Shown in pieces: positions 29,260-37,067 of a DNA stretch of 64,000 bases. The DNA is from an uncultured Hyphomicrobiales bacterium (GTDB lineage Bacteria; Pseudomonadota; Alphaproteobacteria; Rhizobiales; Beijerinckiaceae). Numbering within the stretch: position 1 is the stretch's first letter; each line of letters starts with the position of its first letter. The notes under the pieces are model-generated. The model made no database searches. It saw only the letters and a program-made list of their open reading frames with translations, and was not told where the DNA came from. A program made the position numbers and the translations under genes. The stretch covers positions 1-64,000 of the forward strand of contig CAIUWR010000058.1 of NCBI GenBank assembly GCA_903902915.1, read 5' to 3'.

Positions 29260-29825
29260 GGGCGCCCCCCCTTCCAGAGCGCCAGAAACACAGATGGCGG
29301 AGCCATGAACAGCACAACCATCCAAAGGGGCAGGCGGAAGTAGCTGATCGCCACAAAGGTCGCAGTCGCGAAGCAAATCGGCGCCGCGCGCCACACGATG
29401 CCCTTGCCCAGCTTCGTAGCGGTGGCCACGATCAGCCCCGCCGCGGCCGAAGCCGCCCCCCCTATGGCGGCCCGAACGTCGGGCAGATAGGAAAAGTGGT
29501 CATAGGTCGTGACGACGGCGATGAGAATCAGCAGAGGCATGAACAGTAGCGAGACCATGGCCAGCACGGAGCCCAAAACTCCATGGTGGCGCGCGCCCAG
29601 CATGATCGTGGCGTTCATGATGTTGCCGCCCGGCAAAATGGCGCAGATGGCGAAGAGCTCGACGAACTCCTTGGCGGTCAGCCAGCGCCGACGCTCCACG
29701 ATGATGTAGTTGGAAGAAGCGCCCAACCCCCCGAAACCAAGCAGGCTGATCATCATGAAGCCCGTGCAAAGCTCAAAAAGACTGATGGGGCGCATATCGC
29801 CGCGCTGGACAGGAAGCTCTTCCAA
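29256..29825 (-). CDS. Chromate transporter family protein (short chain, first of pair)
   Basis: This roughly 189-residue half-transporter carries the CHR motifs ISLLGFGGLGASSNYIIVERR and FAICAILPGGNIMNATIMLG. The start is uncertain. TTG at 29825 has GAGAGG six bases upstream, while ATG at 29795 (179 residues) has no clear ribosome-binding site. The pair with the overlapping downstream gene forms a typical two-gene short-chain CHR unit. The gene is upstream of, and on the same strand as, the nuo operon but has its own function. Confidence 0.85.
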   Translation of the reverse strand: MEELPVQRGDMRPISLFELCTGFMMISLLGFGGLGASSNYIIVERRRWLTAKEFVELFAICAILPGGNIMNATIMLGARHHGVLGSVLAMVSLLFMPLLILIAVVTTYDHFSYLPDVRAAIGGAASAAAGLIVATATKLGKGIVWRAAPICFATATFVAISYFRLPLWMVVLFMAPPSVFLALWKGGRP

Positions 29826-30042
29826 TGTGGGCCTCTCGGGGGGATTGAACCTCTTCCTACAGGCCAGCGCGGCCAATTGCCAAGGGGGCATTAAGGGGGA
29901 GCGTTTGCGCCCTGCGGAAATGATCCATTCACCCTGCCATTCACAGTTGGGGAAAAGATCGCAGGATTGCGCTTGACTAGCTGGAGCCCCTGCCTTAATC
30001 CGCAGTTCTCGCATCTGACGCGCTTCGGCGCCGATGCTGTGC

Positions 30043-30119
<77 letters not shown>

Positions 30120-30472
30120 TTTCCTTCTGGAAATATGGCGTCATGCAGGGTTGTCAACGCGTTTCGCGTCGCCCCTTTGACGATTTCGCGTCTGGCCTTT
30201 GATCAATCAGGGTCGAAACCGGTCGCGCACGCCAACGCAGGCGCTGATCGTACAGGGCTGCAACACGAACAAGTGAAGCGGGAAGCTGCGTCGCAATTAT
30301 TGCAATCTTGTTTTTGCAATAATATGTTGTTCAAATCGAAACTTCGGCCGATGGCTTGGCCCGCTCAGTGATTTTCTCTGGTGCATAAGCTATCCTTCAT
30401 CCAAAGCGGATCGATAGCTGGTCAACTTGCTGTTGTTCAGCTCCTCTACACGTTTGAAGAAAGGGGCTCCCA
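30120..30472. other. Intergenic region between tRNA-Asp and cspA
   Basis: These 353 bases hold no credible gene. The 78-codon frame at 30135-30371 has no family features or ribosome-binding site. The segment from about 30290 to 30340 is AT-rich and contains a perfect palindrome (separate entry). The rest is probably the promoter and untranslated leader of the cold-shock gene, though no clear -35/-10 pair is seen. Confidence 0.55.
30296..30323. promoter_or_regulatory. Perfect 10-bp palindrome upstream of cspA (operator or RNA hairpin)
   Basis: The arms ATTATTGCAA (30296-30305) and TTGCAATAAT (30314-30323) are perfect inverted copies with an 8-base spacer, giving an 18-base centre-to-centre distance. 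It lies about 150 bases before the cspA start. It could be an operator for a dimeric regulator or a hairpin in the leader RNA. No T-run follows the stem, so a terminator is less likely. Confidence 0.55.
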
Positions 30473-30682
30473 ATGTCTACGGGAACCGTGAAATGGTTTA
30501 ATGCGACAAAGGGCTATGGTTTCATCCAGCCCGATGATGGCTCCAAGGATGTGTTCGTCCATATCAGCGCCGTAGAGCGGGCTGGCATGAGCGAGCTGAA
30601 CGAAGGCCAGAAAATCGCCTACGAGCTCATCGCCGACAAGCGCACTGGCAAGTCTTCCGCCGCGAACCTTCGCGCGGCCTGA
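30473..30682 (+). CDS. Cold-shock protein (CspA family)
   Basis: This 69-residue single cold-shock domain binds single-stranded RNA and DNA and melts RNA structures. The RNA-binding motifs KGYGFIQ and VFVHIS are intact. The N-terminus [16 protein letters not shown] is typical. A strong GAAAGGGG ribosome-binding site precedes the ATG. The long leader upstream and the terminator downstream suggest a single-gene transcript. The sequence does not show whether it is cold-induced. Confidence 0.95.
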   Translation: MSTGTVKWFNATKGYGFIQPDDGSKDVFVHISAVERAGMSELNEGQKIAYELIADKRTGKSSAANLRAA

Positions 30683-30714
30683 ATTGGCGAAAATCATAGC
30701 CTCGTCAGCCACTA

Positions 30715-30740
30715 GCCTCCCTGCCCGCAGGGAGGCTTCT
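30715..30740. terminator. Strong hairpin terminator between cspA and the convergent secreted-protein gene
   Basis: The arms GCCTCCCTGC (30715-30724) and GCAGGGAGGC (30727-30736) form a 10-bp stem, followed on the plus strand by TTCTTC. It ends cspA and may also serve the minus-strand gene that stops at 30746. Confidence 0.75.
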
Positions 30741-30745
30741 TCGTC

Positions 30746-31438
30746 TCAGTAGGACTCTTCGCCCAGCCGCCAGCGCCGCAGCTCACTCGGGGTGACGATG
30801 CGAATCTGGTCAGGATTGACCTTCTCGGCCGCATAGATAAGCTGGCGACTGACGCCCATGGTAGCGGCGTAATCAGCGAGCTTGGCCACGAAGCTGGCTG
30901 AGCCGTAGGTGCGTTTACCTTGGCCATTGCGGGCGGCGACGGCATCCCCATCTTCATAAAAAAACATGCGGTGAATGCCAACCAGGCTGGAGGGCGGGAC
31001 AATCCGTTTTTTTGCCCCCATGAGGGCATAAACGCAGGCGGAAAAGCACCTCGCTCCGGGCAGGTTGACCGCAGGCCCCTGCCCCGCCTCCGCTGGCGCG
31101 ATCCTCGCCACAACGGCCAGAACTCCCGTTTTCCGGAACATGCGCCCGAGCCGCATGGAAGCGTCGACGCCACCGCCGGGCGAATTCAGGAAGACGATGC
31201 TGCGCACCCGGGAATCTTCCAGATTTGCGGCCACAAATTCGAGAAACTTTCCCGGCGTGTCGTCCCTGATCTCGCCGTCCGCGCCGATCACTTGCGCACA
31301 AGTACGGCCGCATTTGCCGGGATCGCCAAAAGGAATCAATTGGAATTGCATATCCTCGGCCAGAGCGGGCTGCACAAGTGTGCACAAAGCCAGGAAAGCG
31401 CACGGCGAGAACAGGTTGGCGATCGAGACCGGGATCAT
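30746..31438 (-). CDS. Secreted ClpP/crotonase-fold protein (COG3904-like)
   Basis: The 230-residue product starts with a Sec signal peptide ending near QPALAED (about residue 29). The remaining domain resembles COG3904-type periplasmic proteins with a ClpP-like fold. Visible are VFLNSPGGGVDASMRLG (oxyanion-type loop), GARCFSACVYALMGAKKR with the likely nucleophile Ser, and VGIHRMFF with a candidate catalytic His. A peptidase role in the periplasm is inferred from the fold; no substrate is known. A GTG six codons upstream (31456) is an alternative start. Confidence 0.7.
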   Translation of the reverse strand: MIPVSIANLFSPCAFLALCTLVQPALAEDMQFQLIPFGDPGKCGRTCAQVIGADGEIRDDTPGKFLEFVAANLEDSRVRSIVFLNSPGGGVDASMRLGRMFRKTGVLAVVARIAPAEAGQGPAVNLPGARCFSACVYALMGAKKRIVPPSSLVGIHRMFFYEDGDAVAARNGQGKRTYGSASFVAKLADYAATMGVSRQLIYAAEKVNPDQIRIVTPSELRRWRLGEESY

Positions 31439-31629
31439 ATTTTGCGCCTTTTGCACCCATGTTCAGCAGAGGTAATATGTTCACCCGCCTGTGAACAGCG
31501 CCTGGTGGTCGCAGATCGACAAAATCGCAGCTGAGCCTTCACGCCACCTTGTTTTTTTTCTGGTTATCGGCTGCTTTGCATGCGAATGAGTGCCTCTGGC
31601 TCTGCTTTTTGATCGGATATCGTTTTCAA

Positions 31630-33693
31630 ATGCTGATTGGTTCTCGCAGCGGGCTCGGAGCTTGGTTCTACGCCATCTGTATCTCGCTGATACCCATGCT
31701 TGCGAACGCGCCGGCCGCTCACGCAGCCATCACGTTCGGTCTGGTGTTTGTTTCGGCCCTGGTGCTGGACATATCGCGCTCCTCGGGGAGCGCGAGCGCA
31801 GTGGCGCGCCTGATCGCCAATTGCCGCGCCGTCCCACATGCGACGCGGTTCATGGCCATCGCCTTCATGTTGACCTGTCTGTTCTCATTCGAGCTGCAGT
31901 TCGACGTCGTTCCCAATTCCCTTGGCATGTTCGAACTGCTGACCCCGGTGATTTTTTCGGCGATCCTGTTTGATCTGACGGGCGGTCTGGTTTGCGCGAC
32001 CCTTGCAGTCGCTTTCGGGTTCTACGCTATCGTTCCGCCACGCTTTCCCGGGATCCTTGATCTAGGCCCCTCCTTTGGACGGCCACTCGCGGGCTTCATC
32101 ATCAGCAGCCTGTGCTGCGCAGTCTTCTTCTCGAACAGAAGCGCGGGCCTTCTGCCGCCATCGTACAGGCCTCTGGACCGGGATATTTTGTCCAGCCTCT
32201 GGCTACGCCTCTTGGCGCGGGCGAAACACGCCACCGGATCTGTGCGCATCGTCGGCATCGTCTTTCCTGCTCTTGTGCTTGGTTATGCGCTGTTTTGGGC
32301 AACCTATGCGCAAATGTCGTCCAGCACGGGCGTTCACATCGATTCTCTCGAAGCATTCGCCTGGGGGCGCGAATTTCAGCTCGGCTATTACAAGCATCCG
32401 CCGTTCTGGGCGTGGGTGGCAGGCCTGTGGTTCATGGCGCTTCCAAAAACAGATTGGTGCTTTTGGCTTCTATCTGAGCTGAACGGGGCGCTTGGTCTGG
32501 CAGGGGCCTATGCGCTGATGGGGCGCTTTTGCAATCAGCGCACCCGCATGACCTGCATTCTGCTGCTCATGCTGACGCCGTTCTATCAATTCAACGCTAT
32601 GCGTTACAACGCCAACACAGCTTTGCTGTCGATCTGGCCTTGGACCCTGTATTTCTTCGTACGTTCCATTGAAAAACCTCGCCTCGCGCCGGCCATCGCC
32701 TGCGGCTTGTTGGCCGGCTTCGCCTTGCTTTCCAAATATTTCGCCCTGGTGCTGATCGGATCCTGCTTCCTCGCTTCCCTGACTCATCACAACCGCAGGC
32801 GCTATTACGCGTCAGCGGCGCCTTATCTATCGTTGCTGATCGCGCTTGGCGTTTTCGCTCCCCATGTGATCTGGCTGTTCCACGACGGCTTCCAGCCGCT
32901 CACCTATCTGGCCACGAAAATCGATTTGCGCGACCGCGCGATTTCGTCGAGCTTCTTTCAGTTCATCGGCGCGAGCGCCGCATTCTTCGCCCTGCCGCTA
33001 GCCTTGCTCGTTTTCGCTCGCTGGCGCGCGGGTACAGCCAAACCGCCATTGCCTGCATCCGCAAACGGGCAATCCTTCGAAAACGTCATCGCTTTTTCGC
33101 CCTTCATCCTCTCGCTCATCGCTGGCAGCTTCGGCCATACGGCGCTCGCCATACCGTTTGGCGTGCCGATCTTCTCCATGGCCACGCTAGCCCTGCTTCG
33201 ACTGGTGCAGCCTGATGGCGACAAGGCGCTAGCCTTTGCGCGCACTGCGGTCATCGCGCTCATGGCGTGCTGCGCAGTGGCGGCTCCTCTCATTCCCGTC
33301 ATTTTTCTGGGAATGAAGCATAAGGATCACGTCCGCCCGCGCAAAGAGGCCGCCGAAGCGGCTATCCACCTTTGGCGTGAGGCGACGGGGGCTCCGCTGC
33401 GATTTGTCAGCGGCGACCGCATCAATTCGCTCGCCATCACTTTCCACTCGAACGACAATACGTCAGAATTCAATGAATTCAACATTCGCTGGTCACCGTC
33501 CGTGACCACCGAAAAGCTGCGCAAGCATGGTTTGCTGGTGCTGTGCAGCGGCGACAGCCCGGAATGTCTGGAAGGGGTCCGCCCCTATCTTGGCGAGAAA
33601 TCCATCCGCCATGACATCGAGGTCACGCGCGATCTGCCGGGCGCGCCCGCTTTCAACTATACAGTCTTCATAATCCCGCCTGAGGGCGGTTAG
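31630..33693 (+). CDS. GT-C membrane glycosyltransferase (ArnT/PMT-like) with N-terminal DUF4118-like domain
   Basis: This protein of about 687 residues has many membrane helices. Its N-terminal part (about 60-165) resembles the four-helix DUF4118 membrane domain of KdpD-type sensors, with LFDLTGGLVCATLAVAFGFY followed by VPPRFPG. The rest looks like an ArnT/PMT_2 transferase. The first loop has DSLEAFAWGREFQLGYYKHP, whose acidic residues and HPP match the GT-C catalytic loop. A soluble C-terminal domain of about 110 residues follows the last helix. Such enzymes move sugars from polyprenyl-phosphate donors to lipids or proteins outside the inner membrane. The start is uncertain: ATG at 31630 is preferred to a TTG at 31549. 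Confidence 0.7.
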   Translation: MLIGSRSGLGAWFYAICISLIPMLANAPAAHAAITFGLVFVSALVLDISRSSGSASAVARLIANCRAVPHATRFMAIAFMLTCLFSFELQFDVVPNSLGMFELLTPVIFSAILFDLTGGLVCATLAVAFGFYAIVPPRFPGILDLGPSFGRPLAGFIISSLCCAVFFSNRSAGLLPPSYRPLDRDILSSLWLRLLARAKHATGSVRIVGIVFPALVLGYALFWATYAQMSSSTGVHIDSLEAFAWGREFQLGYYKHPPFWAWVAGLWFMALPKTDWCFWLLSELNGALGLAGAYALMGRFCNQRTRMTCILLLMLTPFYQFNAMRYNANTALLSIWPWTLYFFVRSIEKPRLAPAIACGLLAGFALLSKYFALVLIGSCFLASLTHHNRRRYYASAAPYLSLLIALGVFAPHVIWLFHDGFQPLTYLATKIDLRDRAISSSFFQFIGASAAFFALPLALLVFARWRAGTAKPPLPASANGQSFENVIAFSPFILSLIAGSFGHTALAIPFGVPIFSMATLALLRLVQPDGDKALAFARTAVIALMACCAVAAPLIPVIFLGMKHKDHVRPRKEAAEAAIHLWREATGAPLRFVSGDRINSLAITFHSNDNTSEFNEFNIRWSPSVTTEKLRKHGLLVLCSGDSPECLEGVRPYLGEKSIRHDIEVTRDLPGAPAFNYTVFIIPPEGG

Positions 33694-33754
33694 TCACCTT
33701 GTCGGCCGGGCCATGGGCCGCTAGTAAGCCGCACACGCCCCTCGGAGCTCCCGC

Positions 33755-34597
33755 ATGAGCCATCACGAACACTTCCTGCTTGCTGGCGTCATGGGCTGGC
33801 CTGTGATGCATTCGCGCTCGCCGAAGCTCCACAACTACTGGTTCGAACACTACGAGCTGGCGGGAGCCTATGTGCCCTTGGCCGTCAAGCCGGATGGGCT
33901 GGAAAAAGCGCTGCGCGCCCTGCCCGCCCTTGGCTTCGCGGGCTGCAATCTCACCATTCCCCACAAGGAACAGGCGTTGCGAATCGTCGATCATGCGGAC
34001 GCGCGGGCAAGGCGCATCGGTGCGATCTCCTGCGTCACCGTCAACGCCGACGGCTCGCTGACCGGCACGAATAACGATTGGTATGGCTTTGTGGAGAACC
34101 TGCGCGAGGCCTTTCCCGGCTGGTGGGCGGACGCTGGCCCTGCCGTGGTCATCGGCGCAGGCGGAGCCTCGCGGGCCGTGGTCGATGCGCTGATCCATGA
34201 GGGGACGAAGGAGATTCGCCTCATCAACCGCACCCGCGAGCGGGCGACCTCACTCGCCCACGCCCTCGACGGGCCTGTGACCGTGCTGGACTGGGACAAG
34301 CGCCACAGCGCGCTGGAAGGCGCCGCTCTGCTGGTCAACACCACAAGTCAGGGCATGGTGGGCAATCCTGCGCTTGACCTCGCCCTCGACGCCCTGCCTC
34401 GTACAGCCGAAGTGTGCGACATCGTCTATATCCCCGGCGAGACTCCGCTGTTGAAAGCAGCGCGCGAACGCGGCAACCGCACGGTCAATGGGCTCGGAAT
34501 GTTGCTGCACCAGGCGCGCCCCGCCTGGCGATCCTGGTTCGACAAGGACGTCGAGGTGACCCGCGAACTGCGAGCGCTGATCGAGGCGACGATCTAG
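33755..34597 (+). CDS. aroE: Shikimate dehydrogenase
   Basis: AroE reduces 3-dehydroshikimate to shikimate with NADPH in aromatic amino acid synthesis. The protein is 280 residues. Substrate-site residues are in HSRSPKLHNYW (Ser pair) and CNLTIPHK with the catalytic Lys. The NADP Rossmann motif is VIGAGGASRAVV, followed by INRTRERA with the Arg that favours NADP. NTTSQGM and NGLGMLLHQA are also typical. GGAG precedes the ATG. Confidence 0.95.
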   Translation: MSHHEHFLLAGVMGWPVMHSRSPKLHNYWFEHYELAGAYVPLAVKPDGLEKALRALPALGFAGCNLTIPHKEQALRIVDHADARARRIGAISCVTVNADGSLTGTNNDWYGFVENLREAFPGWWADAGPAVVIGAGGASRAVVDALIHEGTKEIRLINRTRERATSLAHALDGPVTVLDWDKRHSALEGAALLVNTTSQGMVGNPALDLALDALPRTAEVCDIVYIPGETPLLKAARERGNRTVNGLGMLLHQARPAWRSWFDKDVEVTRELRALIEATI

Positions 34598-34672
34598 GAA
34601 CGGGCTGACAGTTGGCGCAAACGCCCCGTTCGGGCTACCTTTCTCCCATAGGAAAACACAAGGGAGAGAAGA

Positions 34673-35269
34673 ATGCTGCCGCCAGACATTGATCCAGCCT
34701 CACGCTGCCGACTGCCGCTGCCCAAGCGCGAGGATTTCGACGAAGAAGGCCAGAAGGTCTTCGATTATGTGGCCGATCCCAAGGGCAACACCATTCGCGG
34801 CCTGATCGGGCCGGGCGGCATCAGCCTGCACAGCCCGAAGCTCTCGCGGCTCACCCGGCCCGTTGGCAAATTCCTGCGGTTCGAATCAGGCATCCCCCCG
34901 CGCCTGCGCGAAATCGCAATCCTCATCACGGCGCGCGAATGCGACAGCCGATTCGAATGGGCGGCCCATGAGCCCGAAGCGCTGAAATGCGGCGTGTCGC
35001 AGACCATCATCGACATCATAAAATATCGCAAGGAAACCGCAGGCCTCGACGAGATTGACGATGTCATCGTGACGCTGGGCCGGGAAACCTTCGGCAAGCG
35101 CAAGGTCTCGTCAGAAACTTTCGCCCGCGCGCTCAAGATCTTCGGCCGCGAAGGCTTGCTCAATCTGGTGGCGCTCATGGGTAATTACGCCAGCACCGCC
35201 GCCATGCTCTGCGTCATGGATATGCAGCTCGATGACGGGCCGGACGTGCGCCTGCTTCCCATCGACTGA
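34673..35269 (+). CDS. Carboxymuconolactone decarboxylase-family protein without CxxC
   Basis: This 198-residue helical protein matches the CMD/AhpD superfamily. Landmarks are FLRFESGIPPRLREIAILIT, the core helix ARECDSRFEWAAHEPEALKCG and the later helical region with GNYASTAAML. The AhpD redox pair CxxC is absent; the core instead keeps the Glu and His of the decarboxylase-type branch. A ring-cleavage product is a possible substrate. GGGAGAG precedes the ATG. The gene is 75 bases after aroE, but its context fits the catabolic genes to the right. Confidence 0.8.
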   Translation: MLPPDIDPASRCRLPLPKREDFDEEGQKVFDYVADPKGNTIRGLIGPGGISLHSPKLSRLTRPVGKFLRFESGIPPRLREIAILITARECDSRFEWAAHEPEALKCGVSQTIIDIIKYRKETAGLDEIDDVIVTLGRETFGKRKVSSETFARALKIFGREGLLNLVALMGNYASTAAMLCVMDMQLDDGPDVRLLPID

Positions 35270-35275
35270 ACGAAC

Positions 35276-35303
35276 CGGGCGCGCTCCAAAAAGGGCGCGC
35301 CCG
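35276..35303. terminator. Bidirectional terminator between CMD and aldolase genes
   Basis: The arms CGGGCGCGC (35276-35284) and GCGCGCCCG (35295-35303) form a perfect 9-bp stem with a 10-base loop, followed on the plus strand by CCTTTCTTC. It lies between two convergent genes. Confidence 0.7.
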
Positions 35304-35310
35304 CCTTTCT

Positions 35311-35991
35311 TCATAGCTTCGAACGATAGTGGTCCCAGGTCTTCTTGAAGAGGCTGCGGGTCCAGAGCTTCTGGCGGCACATCTCCTGCTCTTCCGCCGA
35401 GAAGACGTAGGGGTCGCCAATCTGCATCGCCATATATTGGCGCTCGGCGTTTTCTTCGAGATAGACCGCGAGAGTGAAGGTCTCCACCACATCCGCCCCC
35501 ACCACGGTCACCCCATGCGATTTCAGCAAGACCGAGGGACGGTCGCCCAAGGTCTTGGCCAGCTGCTCGCCCATGGGCTTGGTGTTGATTGAATTGGGCG
35601 AATCAAACAGCGGGATTTCCCCCAGCAAGACGCCCTGCGCATAGACTGGCTTGTAGCTATGGCCGGTCATGGACAGATAGGTCGACCAGCGCGGATGCGT
35701 ATGCACCACGGCGTTCACGTCCGGCCGAGCGCGATAGATCTCCGAATGGAGATGGAATTCGAGCGGGGGCAGCACATTGCCGTCGAGCGGCTTGCCATCG
35801 AGATCAACGGCGATGATGTCGTCGGCGCTCAGGGCGCCGCGCACCGATGCGCCAGAGTTGATGAGCATGCGGTTCTCGCCCACACGCGCGCTGAAATGCC
35901 CATTGTAATCCACCACATTGGCGCGCTCGAGCATGCGGATCGCATCGACGAGCTGTTGGCGCGCTTCCGCTTCGGGGAGCCTGTCCGACAC
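35311..35991 (-). CDS. Class II aldolase/adducin-family protein (zinc site intact)
   Basis: This 226-residue protein is like L-fuculose-phosphate aldolases and related decarboxylases. The zinc ligands are in HLHSEIYRARPDVNAVVHTHPRW and a later His (KSHGVTVVG). NGHFSARVGENRMLINSGASV near the start is the phosphate-binding-type segment of the family. It cleaves or decarboxylates a hydroxy-oxo acid or sugar phosphate; the substrate is not known. It is 54 bases after a second, diverged class II aldolase on the same strand. Confidence 0.85.
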   Translation of the reverse strand: MSDRLPEAEARQQLVDAIRMLERANVVDYNGHFSARVGENRMLINSGASVRGALSADDIIAVDLDGKPLDGNVLPPLEFHLHSEIYRARPDVNAVVHTHPRWSTYLSMTGHSYKPVYAQGVLLGEIPLFDSPNSINTKPMGEQLAKTLGDRPSVLLKSHGVTVVGADVVETFTLAVYLEENAERQYMAMQIGDPYVFSAEEQEMCRQKLWTRSLFKKTWDHYRSKL

Positions 35992-36045
35992 TGTATTTCT
36001 CCAAATTCAAGCTGGCGGCCCGCCATTGACGGGCCGCAGGATGGA

Positions 36046-36864
36046 TTACTTGGTCACCCGCATCTTCCACAGATCCCACGGGCGCCCGACGACGCCAAGG
36101 TTCACCGCATCAGCGAAACGGCCCTCCGCCTCGTCGAGAGCCGCCAGCGGCGCGCCGCCGGAGATGATGGTCGCCTGGATCTGGAGCTTGGCGTTCACTT
36201 CCGTATAGACCGCACGGAAGACCGCATGCTTGAGGCTCGGGCCAACCGCCACGGAGCCATGGGCGCGCATGAGGCAAACGGGCTTCTGGCCCAGCACACG
36301 CGCCAGCTCGTGGCCCTTCGCGTGATTGCCGACCAGCATATCGGTGGCGCCGAACTTCTCGCGAATGTCGAACACCGGCACGCCCTCGGCGATGAAGGCC
36401 GCGTTGTGATACATGGCCTGCATCTTGTTCGGCACGAGGCTGAAGGGCACGACCGATGGCGAGTGGCTATGCACGATGGACATGACGTCCGGGCGCATCT
36501 TGTAGATCTCGCCATGGATGAAGCGCTCCAGAAAGCCGCTGCGGCCTTGGGGATCGATGGCCTCGGCGTCCAGATCAAATTCCATGATGTCGTCGGCGGT
36601 GACAAGCGCAGGCGCCTGCGAGCGCGACATCAAAAAGCGGTCGGCGGACGCGGGGTGGCGCATGGACAGATGGCCGAAAGCGTCGAAGACGCCCTGATCG
36701 GCCAGAATACGGCTGGCGCAGGCCAGCTCTTCCAGCACGTCGCGAGCGACGGGGCCGGCTGACTTCAGGGACGCATGGGACGCGCCGCCGCCGTCGGAGG
36801 GGCTGAAAGCGGCCTGGCCAAGAAAGCCGGTCGGGGCGCAGCAGGCGCATTCGAAGAGTCTCAT
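36046..36864 (-). CDS. Class II aldolase/adducin-family protein with Cys-rich N-terminus
   Basis: This 272-residue protein has the same fold as its neighbour. The zinc segment reads HGEIYKMRPDVMSIVHSHSPS, so the usual HTHP is HSHS, and the later His is in MRAHGSVAVG. The ATG has a strong GGAGGA site, so the unusual N-terminus FECACC (residues 4-9) and the 35-residue low-complexity leader before the domain look real. It precedes the other aldolase in a likely two-gene operon. Substrate unknown; probably not identical to its neighbour because the active-site loop differs. Confidence 0.82.
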   Translation of the reverse strand: MRLFECACCAPTGFLGQAAFSPSDGGGASHASLKSAGPVARDVLEELACASRILADQGVFDAFGHLSMRHPASADRFLMSRSQAPALVTADDIMEFDLDAEAIDPQGRSGFLERFIHGEIYKMRPDVMSIVHSHSPSVVPFSLVPNKMQAMYHNAAFIAEGVPVFDIREKFGATDMLVGNHAKGHELARVLGQKPVCLMRAHGSVAVGPSLKHAVFRAVYTEVNAKLQIQATIISGGAPLAALDEAEGRFADAVNLGVVGRPWDLWKMRVTK

Positions 36865-37067
36865 ATTTCCTCCAGAACATTAACCGGCGCCCCAAGCGCC
36901 TCTGCTTGCAGCCTATCCGCCAAACAGCCGTAGGTTTCAAGCATTTTGCGACATTTCAGCCGTCACGTCACCCTGCACGCTTTTCGCGCAAGCTCCATTG
37001 CCATTCCACAAGGACCGGGACATTGTGAAAACAAGGTCGATTCAATGGCCGCCCTGGAGGATAGCGC

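Noticed and set aside
30135-30371. 78-codon frame between tRNA-Asp and cspA
   Set aside because: No ribosome-binding site, no family features, and it runs across the palindrome in AT-rich leader DNA.
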